Below, in pieces: positions 1 to 11,290 of a DNA stretch of 64,000 nucleotides. Origin of the DNA: Pseudisothecium myosuroides (lineage: Eukaryota; Streptophyta; Bryopsida; Hypnales; Lembophyllaceae). The position numbers and the translations under genes are program-made. Location: contig OX637292.1 in assembly GCA_951799445.1 (NCBI GenBank), positions 19,967,296 to 20,031,295 on the forward strand, written 5' to 3'. Position 1 is the stretch's first letter, and every line of letters begins with the position of its first letter. A model generated the notes under the pieces. That model searched no databases and was not told the DNA's origin. It was given only the letters and a program-made list of their open reading frames with translations.

Positions 1-716
1 AGAAATACCTTCTCAATCGTAAGAGGGGCGACTGTTGGGGGCTGGTAGCAGGAGCTAAGCTAAGGTTCCTGGTGGAGGCGCATGTGCTGGAGGTTGAGAA
101 GATGCGTTCTGGACATCGTAGTGCTAAGGCTCACCATGCTTCTGGCAGTACCGACTTCATGTTTGCGATTATGAAAAGTTATTTGATTGTATCTATTTTT
201 TCTGTTTTATGACTACGAAGTATTCTCTCTATGTGTATCATTGTATACTGTTTCTGATTGCTTTGATCCGTTTTCAGAGCTCCTCGTGATTACAAGTCTC
301 GACGTGGTTTGGGGGATTTGGAAACGGTAGCATTGTTTATTCATTTATGTTCTTGAATGATTATCAGGAGTTGAAAGAAGTGCGAGCAGCAATAGAAGAG
401 AAGTTCAGTGCACAACAAGAGGAATTGAAACGATCCCTTGCTACCAAAGAAGCAGAAGGAGAAGCAGGTGCAGTTTTGCGTTTGCAACTAGACGGAGCAA
501 CATGATTGAGCTTCTTCAACAATGACTTGCGTCTGAAGCCAAATGTCGTGTTGATGCAGAAGAAGTCATAGATGGGTTAGTATCGCTCTCTTCATGCTTT
601 GCTAGATGTAGCGTTGCTTTGTGAAATAATTTCGCAAGTGAGACTCAAAGTAATGTTTTATTAGCTCATAATGTGCACCTCGTAAGATTTTATCTTGTTT
701 TAATCATTGCCACCAT

Positions 717-1069
717 TGTGGTTCTCGAACTGCTACACTAAATAGGGTATTTAGTGTTGGATTACATTTAGTGTAATTACCACCCTACTTGACCCTACAC
801 TAAATGTCAATTTTAGAACGATTAGTGTAGTGCTAAACTTCAATGCGCCGCCTTTGTCTTCTCTTCCCTTCTACCTTCCTTTAATAAGTTCTAACACTAA
901 ATGTAAACATTTTCAGATTTTAGATTTACCATAGAGTATATTTAATGTTAGAAATTACATTTAATGTTACTTACTTTAGTAGGCTTAATGATATTTAGTG
1001 TCATGGTTCGCAAATAGTGTTGCCAACACTAAATACCCTATTTAGTGTAGTTTGAAATCGAGAGTTGCT
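717..1069. mobile_element. MITE with CTACACTAAATAGGG termini, in an intron of the coiled-coil gene
   Basis: The segments 733-760 and 1023-1050 are perfect 28-bp inverted copies, beginning CTACACTAAATAGGG. The similarity extends outward with mismatches to about 717 and 1069 (TTCTCGA on the left, TCGAGAG on the right). The interior is non-coding and contains several further ACACTAAAT words in both orientations. No clean target-site duplication could be fixed, so the superfamily is open; the CACTA word in the termini is only suggestive. Confidence 0.7.
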
Positions 1070-1083
1070 GACCTTGAGAAATT

Positions 1084-1314
1084 TTTGGTCTCTTTTGTTT
1101 GTTACCATATCTAGAAGAAGAGTGCTCAAAGATAAGCAAGGGAAGAGCAGAAGCGGAGGCCAGTCTAAGGGCAGCTTTGGATCGGTTTCATGTAAAAGCA
1201 GCAGAAGAGCTGAAGCGTCGCGAGCAGCAGAATGATATTATTCTGGCACTTCAGGTTCTAGATCCATTCACTCTCTAGCATGAATTTTTGGTCTCCTTTG
1301 TTTGTTACCATTTT
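1084..1314. repeat. Short direct repeat flanking an exon
   Basis: A stretch of about 30 bp (TTTTTGGTCTC then TTTGTTTGTTACCAT) occurs at 1084-1113 and again at 1285-1314, on either side of the coiled-coil exon at 1115-1257. It looks like a local duplication of intron sequence. Confidence 0.6.
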
Positions 1315-1933
1315 TCTCATCAGTTATGTCATTAATCGTTGGTGTTCTTAAGATTTATGAACTTCGTGGCGTTTGGGCGGTCCCTCCTATGCAGTGATGT
1401 GCTCGATTTGATGTTATTGACTGGGATGTGCGACTATCTTGTAGAAGACCAATGTGTGGCTATTTTCTCATAGCAATTGAGCTAGACTTGTGCAGGAAGG
1501 AGAAAAGGACTACCTTGCTGAGCGACTGAAATTTCACGGAAGAAGCTGGTATGCTTTCTTTTTGCATTTTCAGGCTTTTTTGGCTGCAAAGATCTCTTCT
1601 TTTCACTAATGGTGTTGGTTAACAATTAAAGACTTATTTAGTTTGATTCTGTTATTTTCGTCCCAAGAATGTGTTTCTGACCACTTAAAAGCTTCATTTT
1701 CATTAGACAAGCATCATTATTTTCTAGGGGGTACTCCTCCGTCATGTTTGTTTTAACGAGGTTACACTGTATATCTGCTTGAAAGTACATTTTAATAGAC
1801 TGAGCCGGATTCTTGGATGTATGCGCAGTGATTTATTCTTTGAAGCTTTGACTTCATGCTAACAAGACCGCTAATTTATTACATTCATTGTATGAGGTAA
1901 CCTCTGGCTGCTTGCGATTGATAGATGGTCCTA

Positions 1934-3640
1934 TTTTTGTAAGAGAATAGCTTTGGAGTCGGTACATTGATGTATGATTATGCTCATTCTCCTTTTCTCT
2001 CTCGCATTCAGGATTCGGAAAGGGCGGCCGTTGTTGCTGCAGAAGAGCGTGCTCGTCGGTTGGAATCCCAACTTCAGGAGGAGAGAGTTCTGAGTCTAAC
2101 TGCACAAAATGTAAGGTCACCTGTGAATTTTCTGTTAGGACTTCTTAGTCTCGACCTGGGTCCTCTACATAGACCTGGAGCACTGTGTTTGTTGTAATGA
2201 TAGGACTCTAATATCTGCGCCAGAGAGTTGATGATTTTGAAGTCAAACTTCGGCAGACATGCGGTGAGCTGGAAGCTTCGAACCTATTTCCGAGAGTCTG
2301 CTAGCTAAGGTTCTCTCGTTTTTCTTTTTATGCACCGCTCTTTTCTGGATGCTACCAGCCGGTGTTCTGCGTAGAATCGGATGTTACTTAGGGGCGCTGG
2401 TGGGAACACCACCGCCGAAATAAGTGAGGGACTGCACCAATTAAAGACCGGCACATAACAACAAGTGTGAATGTACAATAATAAAGGATATAATGGCCCC
2501 ATATTCATTTTCTAATGCTAATTGACCATCATATCCTGTACACGTGTGCTAGAACCTGTACGCGTCCCAACTTCATTTCGAGAAGGACTTTTTTACTTGA
2601 TGAATCATGAAGAACATGCTTGATTGATGACTTCTTCATGACTGGAGGCTCCTGTTGCAAGCTCTATGTGGAAACTTGTTGAATCCATAACCTTGGAGGC
2701 CTGCATAGTTGCCACCCACGTACAGGCTGGAATAACAACAAGCATTGCATTCAAGCCCAGGAAACGAATCAACCATCTTACTGGAGTCAATCAACAATCA
2801 GTTGTGTGAGAAGCTATCAAGACTCCTTGGGACCAAGATAGGTTTTGCAATGGCTTGAGTGCATTGAGTGCATAGCAAATGAATCTTTGTTCTTCTCTAC
2901 TTTTCTGTTTTCTTTTGGAAAGATTTCAAGCTTTCAGCAAAATAATGCCCTCGGGGCTTTTTTATCTAGCTAAACAGGTTGCAGAGGTCCTACTGGGCTT
3001 CTCAACGAGCTCAGATTCAGGCCGGTCTTCTGAAGTCATCTTCTCCTTGTGAGGTACTTTGGTGTGTTTTTTCAAAATGAAAGGAGGTCAGTGACTGGCT
3101 TGGAGATTAAGATGAATTAGAATAGCTGCTCGTCCGACCAAGCAAACAATGTAAAGTAAGTGCAAGCGCTCTTGTCCATGTGAAGAAGAGTAGTTCAAAG
3201 AGAAGTACGTGTGAGAAGGAGCATGCTCGATCGTGCAACAAACAGGAGTGAGGGAAAAGAGATTCTCGTGCTTTCGTAGACAACGGAGAAGATGACAACT
3301 CTGGGTAGGTTTGAGCCCTCTGGGCAGATGGAGCTGGGTGTGAGCGGATTGCCATGGTGGGCAGCTTGGCAAGCCTTTGTCCGAGCATTGACAAAGCCGG
3401 CATGGGGCTCGATGGGGGTACGTAACATCTTGCGTCAGAAAGGCTGAAGAGGAATTAAAGGAACGCTAGAGTGAAAGACGTGTTGAAGTGCATGCATACG
3501 ACCTTTTCGTACAAGTCCCACTCATGCGTACGACATTTAGTTGACTTCGAGAATTCATAAGCCCACATCGTGCATGTGAGCCGGCAACATGGATAGTTCC
3601 TGAGGGACAATTGAATAAAGGGAACCACAGCAAGCAACAT
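1934..3640. repeat. Duplicated block, copy 1
   Basis: From the intron at about 1934 to about 3640 the sequence matches 16134-18188 in the same orientation, with scattered substitutions and small indels. It includes one coiled-coil exon (2011-2109), the next exon remnant (2222-2300) and about 1.3 kb of non-coding sequence. The breakpoint at 1934 is inside an intron (TATTTTTGTAAG in both copies). This copy lacks the two MITE insertions present in copy 2, so it serves as the empty site for both. Nothing after about 2310 looks coding. Confidence 0.8.
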
Positions 3641-3694
3641 GGGAAATCAATTGACAGTTTAAGTAATTGACTTCAAAAAAACATGCTCTGATAG

Positions 3695-4005
3695 ATGGCG
3701 AATTTCATTAAAATGGCGGTATTCCGTGATTTTTGGCACTTTTAACAGTTCAGATTGTGTAGTCTGAACTGTTTTATCTGTACATGAATCTATATATGTC
3801 TTAGATTTCTGAAATCTACACCTGTCCTAGATATTTAAAATCTTGAAAAGTCCTAGATTTTTCAGACCGTGCGGTCTGATATCTATACCAGTCTTAGATT
3901 TCTGAAATCTATAACTTTCCTAGATGTTAGTAATGTAAGCCTGTCCTAGATGTCACGGTCTGAAAATGGCACATGGAATGCCACCATTTTAATGAAATTT
4001 GCCAT
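3695..4005. mobile_element. MITE, ATGGCGAATTTCATTAAAAT family, copy A
   Basis: The left end ATGGCGAATTTCATTAAAAT and the right end ATTTTAATGAAATTTGCCAT are inverted copies. The element is flanked by ATAG at 3691-3694 and at 4006-4009, a 4-bp target-site duplication. The interior repeats short words such as CCTAGAT and GAAATCTA and has no coding capacity. Other members are at 4138, 16416 and 18189. Confidence 0.85.
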
Positions 4006-4137
4006 ATAGGCACTTCTGCAGTGAATTCTTTCCAAGTTCGAGACTTACACGCATTTGCTCATGCTATGCCTTAATTGGTCAACAGTGATGACATTCGGTT
4101 TACTTTCTATAAATGTTCGCAAGATTATTTTGGTGGA

Positions 4138-4447
4138 ATGGCCAATTTCATTAAAATGGTGGTATTCTGTTAATTTGGCACTTTTAGAAGTTCAAACCAC
4201 ATAGTCTCAACTGTTTTTTCTGTACCAGAATCTAAATCAATATTAGATTCTTGAAATCTACACTTGTCCTAGATATTTGAAATCTATACCAATCCTAGAT
4301 TTTTTAGACTGTGCGGTCTAATATCTATATTAATCCTAGATTTCTTAAATCTAAAAACTGACCTAGATGTTAGCAATGTACACTTGTCCTAGATGTCACC
4401 TTGTAAAAATGGCACATGGAAGGCCACCATTTTAATGAAATTCATCA
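4138..4447. mobile_element. MITE, ATGGCGAATTTCATTAAAAT family, copy B
   Basis: It begins ATGGCCAATTTCATTAAAAT and ends with ATTTTAATGAAATTCATCA. It is the same length as copy A and about 80 percent similar by eye, including the internal CCTAGAT-rich words. The flanks TGGA and TTGA could be an imperfect 4-bp target-site duplication. It lies 130 bp from copy A, in the same orientation. Confidence 0.8.
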
Positions 4448-4466
4448 TTGATTGTTTAAAAAAAAC

Positions 4467-5385
4467 TTACAACAATGAAGTAGGAGAAGGTGCAATTGAA
4501 TTGCCCTCGATAGAACTACGTAGGAACTCCAATGAATGATAAAGTCTGAAGGGCTTGGTGGATGGCAATGATAGCAGTAGTACCGTTGTAATGGAAGATT
4601 TGTTTCTTATTTCTTGAATTTGCTGGAATAGTCTACTTACTTCTCCCATAGAAGGTCGAGCCTTGGGATTGGGAAGGCAACAAAAGAGTCCCAATGGAAC
4701 AAACTCACAATTATTGCCGTTTTGATTTCTAGGTCTACATCTCTAACTATGGATCCAAGGGCACTATTACAATTCAAATGTCCAAACTCACTTGGTTGTT
4801 GAGAAGTTTGAAGCATTTTTGGATTCACCATACTCAAGAGTGACCCGCCTTCAAATTCATAAGCACGCCAAACCGCAAACAACAACACAAGATCCTCAGG
4901 TTTGGAAGGCACATGAATCCAAATGCAACGTCCCTACCCCACAGTGATCATTTAAAGATATGTGTAAATACCGGCCAACAAGGTATAGGCACCGATAATT
5001 GCCATTAATTGCAACTGAGCACACCTCATATTCATAGGCAATCAACTTTTACGTACAGGTCTCTAAATTTCGAAGAAGAAAATTTGACTCCCCATGTTGC
5101 TTGCTACGGTACCTTTCAATTGCCTCCAGGTATACCGTCCTTTGCTTTGAGGTCCACTTATGGTAGTACTGCATGTCCAAGTTGCCGGCTCACACAACGT
5201 GGCCACGTACCTATATTGTCGCACGGTCTTGGAAATCAAATCATTTGGGTCCTCCTAGTCGCAGTTCACCACCAACTTGGTCATGAGGTTGCCATCCTCG
5301 CAAGGTATATCATTGTGGAGGAACTGGATTGCATCACTGAATGCAAGGGTCGATCGATACCTTGATAGTTGATACTTCAAACCAC
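4467..5385 (-). pseudogene. Degraded L-type lectin receptor kinase, kinase part only
   Basis: On the minus strand, 4925-4467 closely matches the C-terminal kinase segment of the intact gene at 8200-8643: PEDLVLLFAVWRAYE, GGSLLSMVNPKML, GLFCCLPNPKARPSMGEV and the same tail ending SIAPSPTSL before the stop. A frameshift separates the halves near 4690. Further upstream on the same strand, about 5385-5230 reads RSTLAFSDAIQFLHND, which resembles the segment before the HRD motif, then hits a stop; the region between is too decayed to align. The lectin and membrane parts are absent. This is an inverted, dead paralogue; the 5385-5230 part is less certain than the tail. Confidence 0.7.
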
Positions 5386-5934
5386 AGAGATCAGATGATC
5401 AATGCTTTCAGAGTACGTGTGGGCTACAACGAAGCACCCAACAAGCTAACTGTAGAGTTACTAGCCGGTTGAATTCGCCTCTTCGTCTTCGGGAACTCCA
5501 GTAACTGGATTTTGCGCCTTCAGAGGTGCACGCACGGATCGAGGGAATCCTGCCATTGGGGATGGGTTGGGAACGTTGTGCGTGTACATGTCGCTCAAAC
5601 TTACGTTAGGGGGTCCTGCAGAGGGGGTTTAAGGATTGCGAACTCACGTGCATGTGTTCTAGCTTGCTAGCTTCTCTAAGGGACTATCAGGAGTTTCCCA
5701 GATCCTAGCATTTGTTCTCAGAAGGAGGGGATCAGGTCAATTAATTACTGTCATCGGCAGAGAGAGAGAATCAATGACACGAAGCTTTCTATTGGTCAGA
5801 CTGTAAACCGTTGTTGGATGGCAATCCGGGAACCAGAAATAATCACCCTACCGTGGTAAGAGCGGAGGCCCTGGGGGTGTCGTGGGAGCAACATTAAAAA
5901 TCACTCATCACAATTGCAAACAGTGACGGATTCA
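5386..5934 (+). other. Upstream region of the lectin receptor kinase
   Basis: There is no gene here. It should hold the promoter and 5' UTR of the downstream kinase. I could not fix a TATA box or transcription start. Confidence 0.4.
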
Positions 5935-8643
5935 ATGTTGTCCACAACGGCTGTCCTACGTCTCATCGTCCTGTTTCTGTTCCATAACCCAATTGCAACT
6001 GCAGACACGCGAATCACCTTCCCCAACTTCTCGCCTCATGACGATTTCTGTTCAGTTGGAGATGTTGCGCACGATCCCGACAATCGATCCTACATCATGA
6101 ACGCAGCTGCCAGGACGCTTGCTTCCAGAGGGTCTTGTGGAAATCTCGTGTATAGGAAACCGGTCCGCATTCAGAATGTAGCAACTGGGAGGGTGGCTTC
6201 CTTCAGCTCCTCTTTCACCTTCACCTTCACCACGCATGGCGTGCCTTGGGACAACATGAACAACACATTGGATGGGAGCGGAATGAGCTTTCTCATGACC
6301 CAGTACAGACCCATGGCTACCGTGCAGGACGCTTTCTCTTATTCTTCACAGTTCGGTGCATGCAACACACCTCGAAATCAGAACATTCGAATGACTCCTC
6401 CCATCTGTGGAGTCCAATTTGACTCAGATTACAATCCAAGTCGCGACGAGGAGCCCAGCAGTAACTTCATCAGGGTTTTCAAAAACCTTGAGTATGAATA
6501 TGATGTCGAAGCGTACACTCACAACCTTTGTGGCAATGACACGCATTGCTCGTATTTCTCCAATGGGAGAGTTTTCACTGCTTGGATTGATTTCAATAGC
6601 TCATCCCAGACATTGGAATTCAGAATGGTCAACGGATCAAATCCCAAGACCGTCCTGTTGCTCATTTCCAATTACAAATTTCCGACATCAGTTGGAGATG
6701 AGGTGCTGCTCATGTTCTGGGGAAGCTCAGATGTGAACCATTTGGAAGAGCATGAGCTCTTGTCCTGGAACTTCTCCAGCACCGGGATATCAGAGTCTAA
6801 GCGGGAGTCCAAGTTCCAACTGATGCTTCAGTATTTGAAGTCGAAAACGTGGGTTGGTGTCACTTCAGGAGTTCTGTTTGGAACGCTTGCTGCCTTGGTG
6901 ATTCTCTGGTCCGTCTTCACATTTGCATCGCCATCCACCAGTTCCACTGCTTTGGGTTACTCCACAGGACCACGTGTCTTCTCGTATAATGAGCTGCGCA
7001 AGGCAACCGACAACTTTGATGAAAGAACTGTGCTCGGGCGTGGCGGGTCGGGAGTTGTTTACAAAGGCTCTTTGGAAGGTGAGAGCAGTTTTTTTTTCAG
7101 TTAGATTTTCTAGTGAATTTTGGACACCAATCATGATGCATGGTGGGATGGGCACTGAATAGTCAACCATGCATGGACTCCGGTACTCTCCTGCGTTGTT
7201 TGACAGTGTTGTAAATCTTGCATCTACAATAGAACCTCTCTTAGTGCATAGTGTCAATTGGGACTATCCATTAAGAGAAGTTTTATGCAGTTGTACAATT
7301 GTAGTAAGTGGCACTTGAGTAACGTGGCTTCTAACTACTCTACTTTTCAAATTAAATACTTGAAATTGACCCCACCCAGAAACCTCTCTTAGTGCATATT
7401 ATGCACTAAAAGAATATGTAGTAAGAGAGGTTCTGTATTGTATGAATAGTCCTAAACAACAACAACAAAATCTCCCACCAAATAGGACATTTAGGCTCAT
7501 TCATGAATTGCATTTATAGACTTAGGTAGTCATTAGTTCATCACAGCACCTCTTTGCATATAAACGATCTTTGCAAGATGTTTCTATTCAATTGGAAAAA
7601 AATAAGTTCAATTCAATTCAATGTTGTTGAAACCCATGTTTGATCCAGGTGGTGGTGTTTTGGTTGCTGTGAAACAAATCAACATATCAGAATCCGCACA
7701 AGTGGAATCTCTTTTTCATGTTGAAGTGGCAAGTCTAGGCCAAATTCGTCATCGAAATGTAGTAAAGTTGCAAGGATGGTGTCAAGAAAAAGGCAAATTG
7801 TTATTGGTGTATGAATACTTGTCCAATGGAACTCTCTATGATTGGCTTTACAAACACCATAGCCAACAAGTTCTATCATTGAAAATGCAGCTTTCCATTC
7901 TGGAAGGGGTGGGAGTAGCCCTAAAGTACTTGCATGAAGATTGCTTGAGTTGTATTTTGCATCGGGACATTAAGTCTAGTAATGTGTTATTGGATGCGGA
8001 TTTCAACGCCTATATTGGAGACTTTGGACTTGCCCGTTTCATGGAACATCACAAATTGGAGAAGACTACTTTGGCAGCAGGCACATTTGGCTACATAGCT
8101 CCAGAGTTGCCATACACGGGCAAAGCCACCAAGGAATCAGATGTGTATAGTTTTGGCATCTTGGTGTTGGAAGTGGTGTATGGAAGGCGCCCCTTGGATT
8201 TGCAAACTGTGGAACCGGAGGATCTTGTATTATTATTTGCGGTTTGGCGTGCTTATGAAGGTGGGTCACTTTTAAGTATGGTGGATCCAAAAATGCTTGG
8301 GACTTCTGAACCACCAAATGAGTCTGGACATTTGAATTGTAATAATGCCCTTGGATCCTTAGTTAGAGATGTGGACTTGCAAATTGAAACGGCAATATTT
8401 GTAAGTTTGCTCCAATTGGGGCTCTTTTGTTGCCTCCCCAATCCCAAGGCTCGACCTACTATGGGAGAAGTTATTAGACTACTGCAGCAAATTCGAGAAA
8501 TAGGAAATCAATCTTCCATTGAAACGGTATTAATGCCATCATTGCCATCCACCAAGCCCTTTGGACTTTATCATTCATTGGAGTTTTCACATAGCTCTAT
8601 CGTGGACACTTCAATTGCACCTTCTCCTACTTCATTAGTGTAA
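5935..8643 (+). CDS. L-type lectin-domain receptor-like kinase
   Basis: Two exons, 5935-7078 and 7649-8643, join in frame (GAA G/GT) to give 712 residues. The first in-frame ATG is at 5935. Residues 1-23 are a signal peptide; about 27-280 form a legume-lectin fold (GSGMSFLMTQ, VQFDSDYNP); 306-331 are one membrane helix (WVGVTSGVLFGTLAALVILW). The kinase follows: FSYNELRKATDNF, glycine loop GRGGSGVV from 368, VAVK lysine 390, HRD with Asp488, DFG at 506-508 and GTFGYIAPE. All catalytic residues are present, so it should be an active plasma-membrane Ser/Thr kinase sensing an extracellular ligand, which cannot be inferred here. The intron divides the glycine loop from the catalytic lysine and carries a MITE. 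Another MITE sits just past the stop. A dead inverted relative lies upstream. Confidence 0.92.
7227..7440. mobile_element. Emigrant/pogo-like MITE in the lectin kinase intron
   Basis: The left end CAATAGAACCTCTCTTA and the right end (reverse complement CAATACAGAACCTCTCTTA) are inverted copies, each bordered by TA (7225-7226 and 7441-7442). The termini resemble those of the plant Emigrant MITEs, which are mobilised by pogo-like Tc1/mariner transposases. A third terminus-like word, AACCTCTCTTAGTGCATA, is inside at about 7381. It is fully intronic and does not disturb the splice sites. Confidence 0.75.
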
Positions 8644-8707
8644 GATTTTTTTGAACAATCTTACAAGATGAAGGCTATGGTAATGGTGAGGGGAAAAAAC
8701 TACATTA

Positions 8708-9009
8708 GATGGATTTTGGAGGGTCGGGAGGGCCGTTTCAGGCCCGCTCCTGATGTTGGTTCTCCCCGCAGTTTCAGGGAACGTCTGTTCCCGACAAAGA
8801 AATTTCAAAAAAAAAAAAAAAAAAAATTATTTTTAGTCTTGAAATGAAAAAAAAAACAAAAAAAAAAATTTCATTTTTTTTTTTTGAAAAAAAATATTTT
8901 TTTCCGACGTGGCAGTCGCTCGGCCACGTCAACGAGCTGCCGAGGCCCTGAATTCGGCAGTTCCCACAGGCTGGGAACACGCAGCCCTCCACAGGGCTGA
9001 AATCTCATC
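8708..9009. mobile_element. TA-flanked MITE with CCACGT stem, in the kinase 3' flank
   Basis: The left end GATGGATTTTGGAGGG and right end CTGAAATCTCATC are inverted copies flanked by TA (8706-8707, 9010-9011). The interior has GGGCCGTTTCAGG, paired GTTCCC words, an A/T homopolymer core (8808-8900) and a GACGTGGC/GCCACGTC pair. The same architecture recurs at 18671 and 60083. It starts 65 bp after the kinase stop codon, so it may lie in the 3' UTR. Confidence 0.75.
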
Positions 9010-9012
9010 TAA

Positions 9013-11049
9013 TGGTTTTCTTACTACAAAGGCATTGTTGTTTGCCTTTTTAAACTAGGTCATAGCTTGATTTTGAATTGGTTCAATTTACAATTCAATG
9101 TGAATTTCCATTTGCATAAATTTGGTTTTCTCAACATGGTATATTGTAGTTTCTATATTTTTTCAATCTTTGTATATAAATTTAAAATCTTGCATTCTAT
9201 GCTCTACGTTACTTATGTGTATGATTAAAACAAAATAAATCCAAGACTAAGACACACGCCTTCTAAGAGTAAGAGAATTTTCAATTTTTGTATACAATTG
9301 AAATTGTCTTGAATTTTTGAAAAAAGGTGAAGAAAAATCATTTTCATTATTAAATACAAATGAAAAGATCTAATTTTTTTACCATAGATGAATATTATAG
9401 TATATGAAACTACCCATCTTTCTTAGTTGTAGGTATTTTACACATCATTTTAAACTGAATATTTTATTTTAAAATCCAATGATCTTCAAGTGAAATTGCC
9501 ACTACCATGTTATATATAGTCTTCACATGATCAGTCAAAAAAATTTAGACACTTTTCATAAATAAAGAGGTTTTCTTGAGTAGATGTTTCAAATTCAAAA
9601 GTTTTGGTAAAGAATCAAACTATTGCGACATTTATAAGTATAATGTAAATTTATATTTTAATATTGCAGTACATACTCAAATACATATTAGAGTAATTTG
9701 AAATTCTTATCCAAAATGAAGGTAGTTCCATCTTATTAATTTAAATCCAAAATCATTTCTAAATAAAATATAGAAATGGGAAATACATTCACAATGATTG
9801 TGTATTTTGAATTTGGACACATGGAGCTTGCAATTGCAATAATTCATTGTATTTTTAGATTTGTCCTAATTTTACAAAAAAAATTAAAATTAAAATTGTA
9901 AGGCTTCAATTTTTAGTCTAATAATGGTTGATATAAATTTACAATCAAGTTTTACCAAGGCCCACCTTGTTTTGGGGTTCAAGAACCTTCAATCTCTCAC
10001 ACCATATGAGGACATAATGTGCCCTTTTTTGAATTTTTGATTGCAAATGTGGAGAATTGGAAAAACAATTATGATCCTTTGAACAAAGTTATTGAGAGTT
10101 AGATGTGCACATATCTATAAAATGTTAACTCTTAAAAGAAGTCTAGTATAAAGATTGGGTAGACAAGTTCGTGTAACATGAGTAGTATGGGTGGAAAAAA
10201 TCCACTTTTTTATACAACTTGAAGTAAACAGACAACCTTATTTTGATTGGATGAAGAACTGGTTCAAAGTCTCTTCTACCATGTTGAAATTGGTACATCC
10301 ATGCACCCAATCTAGGATATTCAAAAATAAAAAAACAAAGATGATCCCAAAAGTTTTTGAAGAGGTTGCAAAAAAGAAATCTAAAACATCTATCTTTGGA
10401 TTTTAGAAATATCATGCACATATTTTAAAATATTTTGCAGGATCTAGTTGATTAGATTTTGGTTGTATTACAACTTATTATTTGAAGATGTATAGTACTC
10501 GAAGAGAAATTTACTTGTTTCATTTTTTTAAATCTAAAAAGAATTTTCTTGTTCTCAAATATTAATTCAATTTTTTATTATGGAAAAAAAGATTTTACAT
10601 TTTTACAAATCTTCTTCCTTCAAAGACGTGTCACTTTTCTTCTTTCTAAGTAAATCAATCATGCAAAGTTGTTATAAGCTACAAATCCATCAATCCATAA
10701 TTTCCACAATCAATTCCATGCATATTAGTAAAACTCATATGTACTTCCATACTTTTATTGGACCAACCTTATTTTTAAAAAGGCAATTTCATGGCTTGGA
10801 TTTTGAACAAGAACATACAACCAAAAGTTGCCAAAATATGGTGGAGAAGCAATTTTTTGTGATCCATGGATGAAGTATTTTCATTTGTAGAGAAGTCAAA
10901 GATTACATGATGAAGGGCCACTATTTATTACAAACAAATTTAAAGAACTCTCCAAAAAACATTGGATGAAAATTTGCATTCAATTCCTTCATCTAATATT
11001 ATTCATTTGACATCATTCATGACCTACATACATTCTAGCACTGGCATCA
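9013..11049. other. AT-rich intergenic sequence
   Basis: It is AT-rich with short homopolymers. The open frames on either strand are short, lysine/phenylalanine-rich and without recognisable domains. I see no gene, RNA gene or clear repeat boundary. Confidence 0.6.
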
Positions 11050-11290
11050 TTCAATGGACCAAGTGACCATTCAACATATACAATAAATCTGAAGTAGTTG
11101 TGCATGAAGTCAATTTTGGTCAAATATTCACAAAATTTTGACACAAGGTTTAAATATACACCTCCTTGGTATCAATACAATTTTATTTCCAACTGGTTGC
11201 CCAAATCAAAAGTTATGATGCCTTGAACTTTTGGGGAATTTGAGCTGCTTTGAGCAGTATGTACAAAACTCATCTTCTACACATTACAGA
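11050..11290. repeat. Fragment of the TTAACCCCTAAAGG repeat family, reversed
   Basis: Read as the reverse complement of 54530-54715, the sequence matches through GGACCAAGTG, CATTCAAC, ATGAAGTCA, TTTGGTCA and AAAGTTATGATGCCTTGAAC. It starts near 11050 at the end equivalent to the right terminus of the 54 kb element. The other end is not clear. Confidence 0.55.

Larger units (their letters stand above)
1..2310 (+). pseudogene. Decayed multi-exon coiled-coil gene (3' part)
   Basis: Several exon-like pieces on the plus strand encode Glu/Arg/Ala-rich coiled coil: about 368-580 (ELKEVRAAIEEKFSAQQEEL and onward), 1115-1257 (GRAEAEASLRAALDRFHVKA, then EELKRREQQNDIILALQ), 1497-1550 (EGEKDYLAERLKF), 2011-2109 (DSERAAVVAAEERARRLESQ, then LQEERVLSLTAQN) and 2222-2300 (VDDFEVKLRQTCGELEASN). 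The pieces are separated by T-rich introns with plausible splice sites. The first piece needs a frameshift near 503 and then meets a TGA where a CGA (Arg) would keep the coil, so it appears broken. No ATG or globular domain is visible; the 5' part lies left of the window. I do not recognise the family. Part of it is repeated at 16.2 kb. An intact alternative-frame gene is possible but less likely. Confidence 0.5.

Noticed and set aside
5009..5365. 118-codon open frame on the plus strand
   Set aside because: It has no recognisable domain. The opposite strand of 5230-5385 shows weak kinase similarity, so this is taken as its shadow.
5914..5934. Extending the lectin kinase upstream of 5935
   Set aside because: The frame is open, but the codon at 5914 is TTG. 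The first ATG is at 5935 and immediately begins a good signal peptide.
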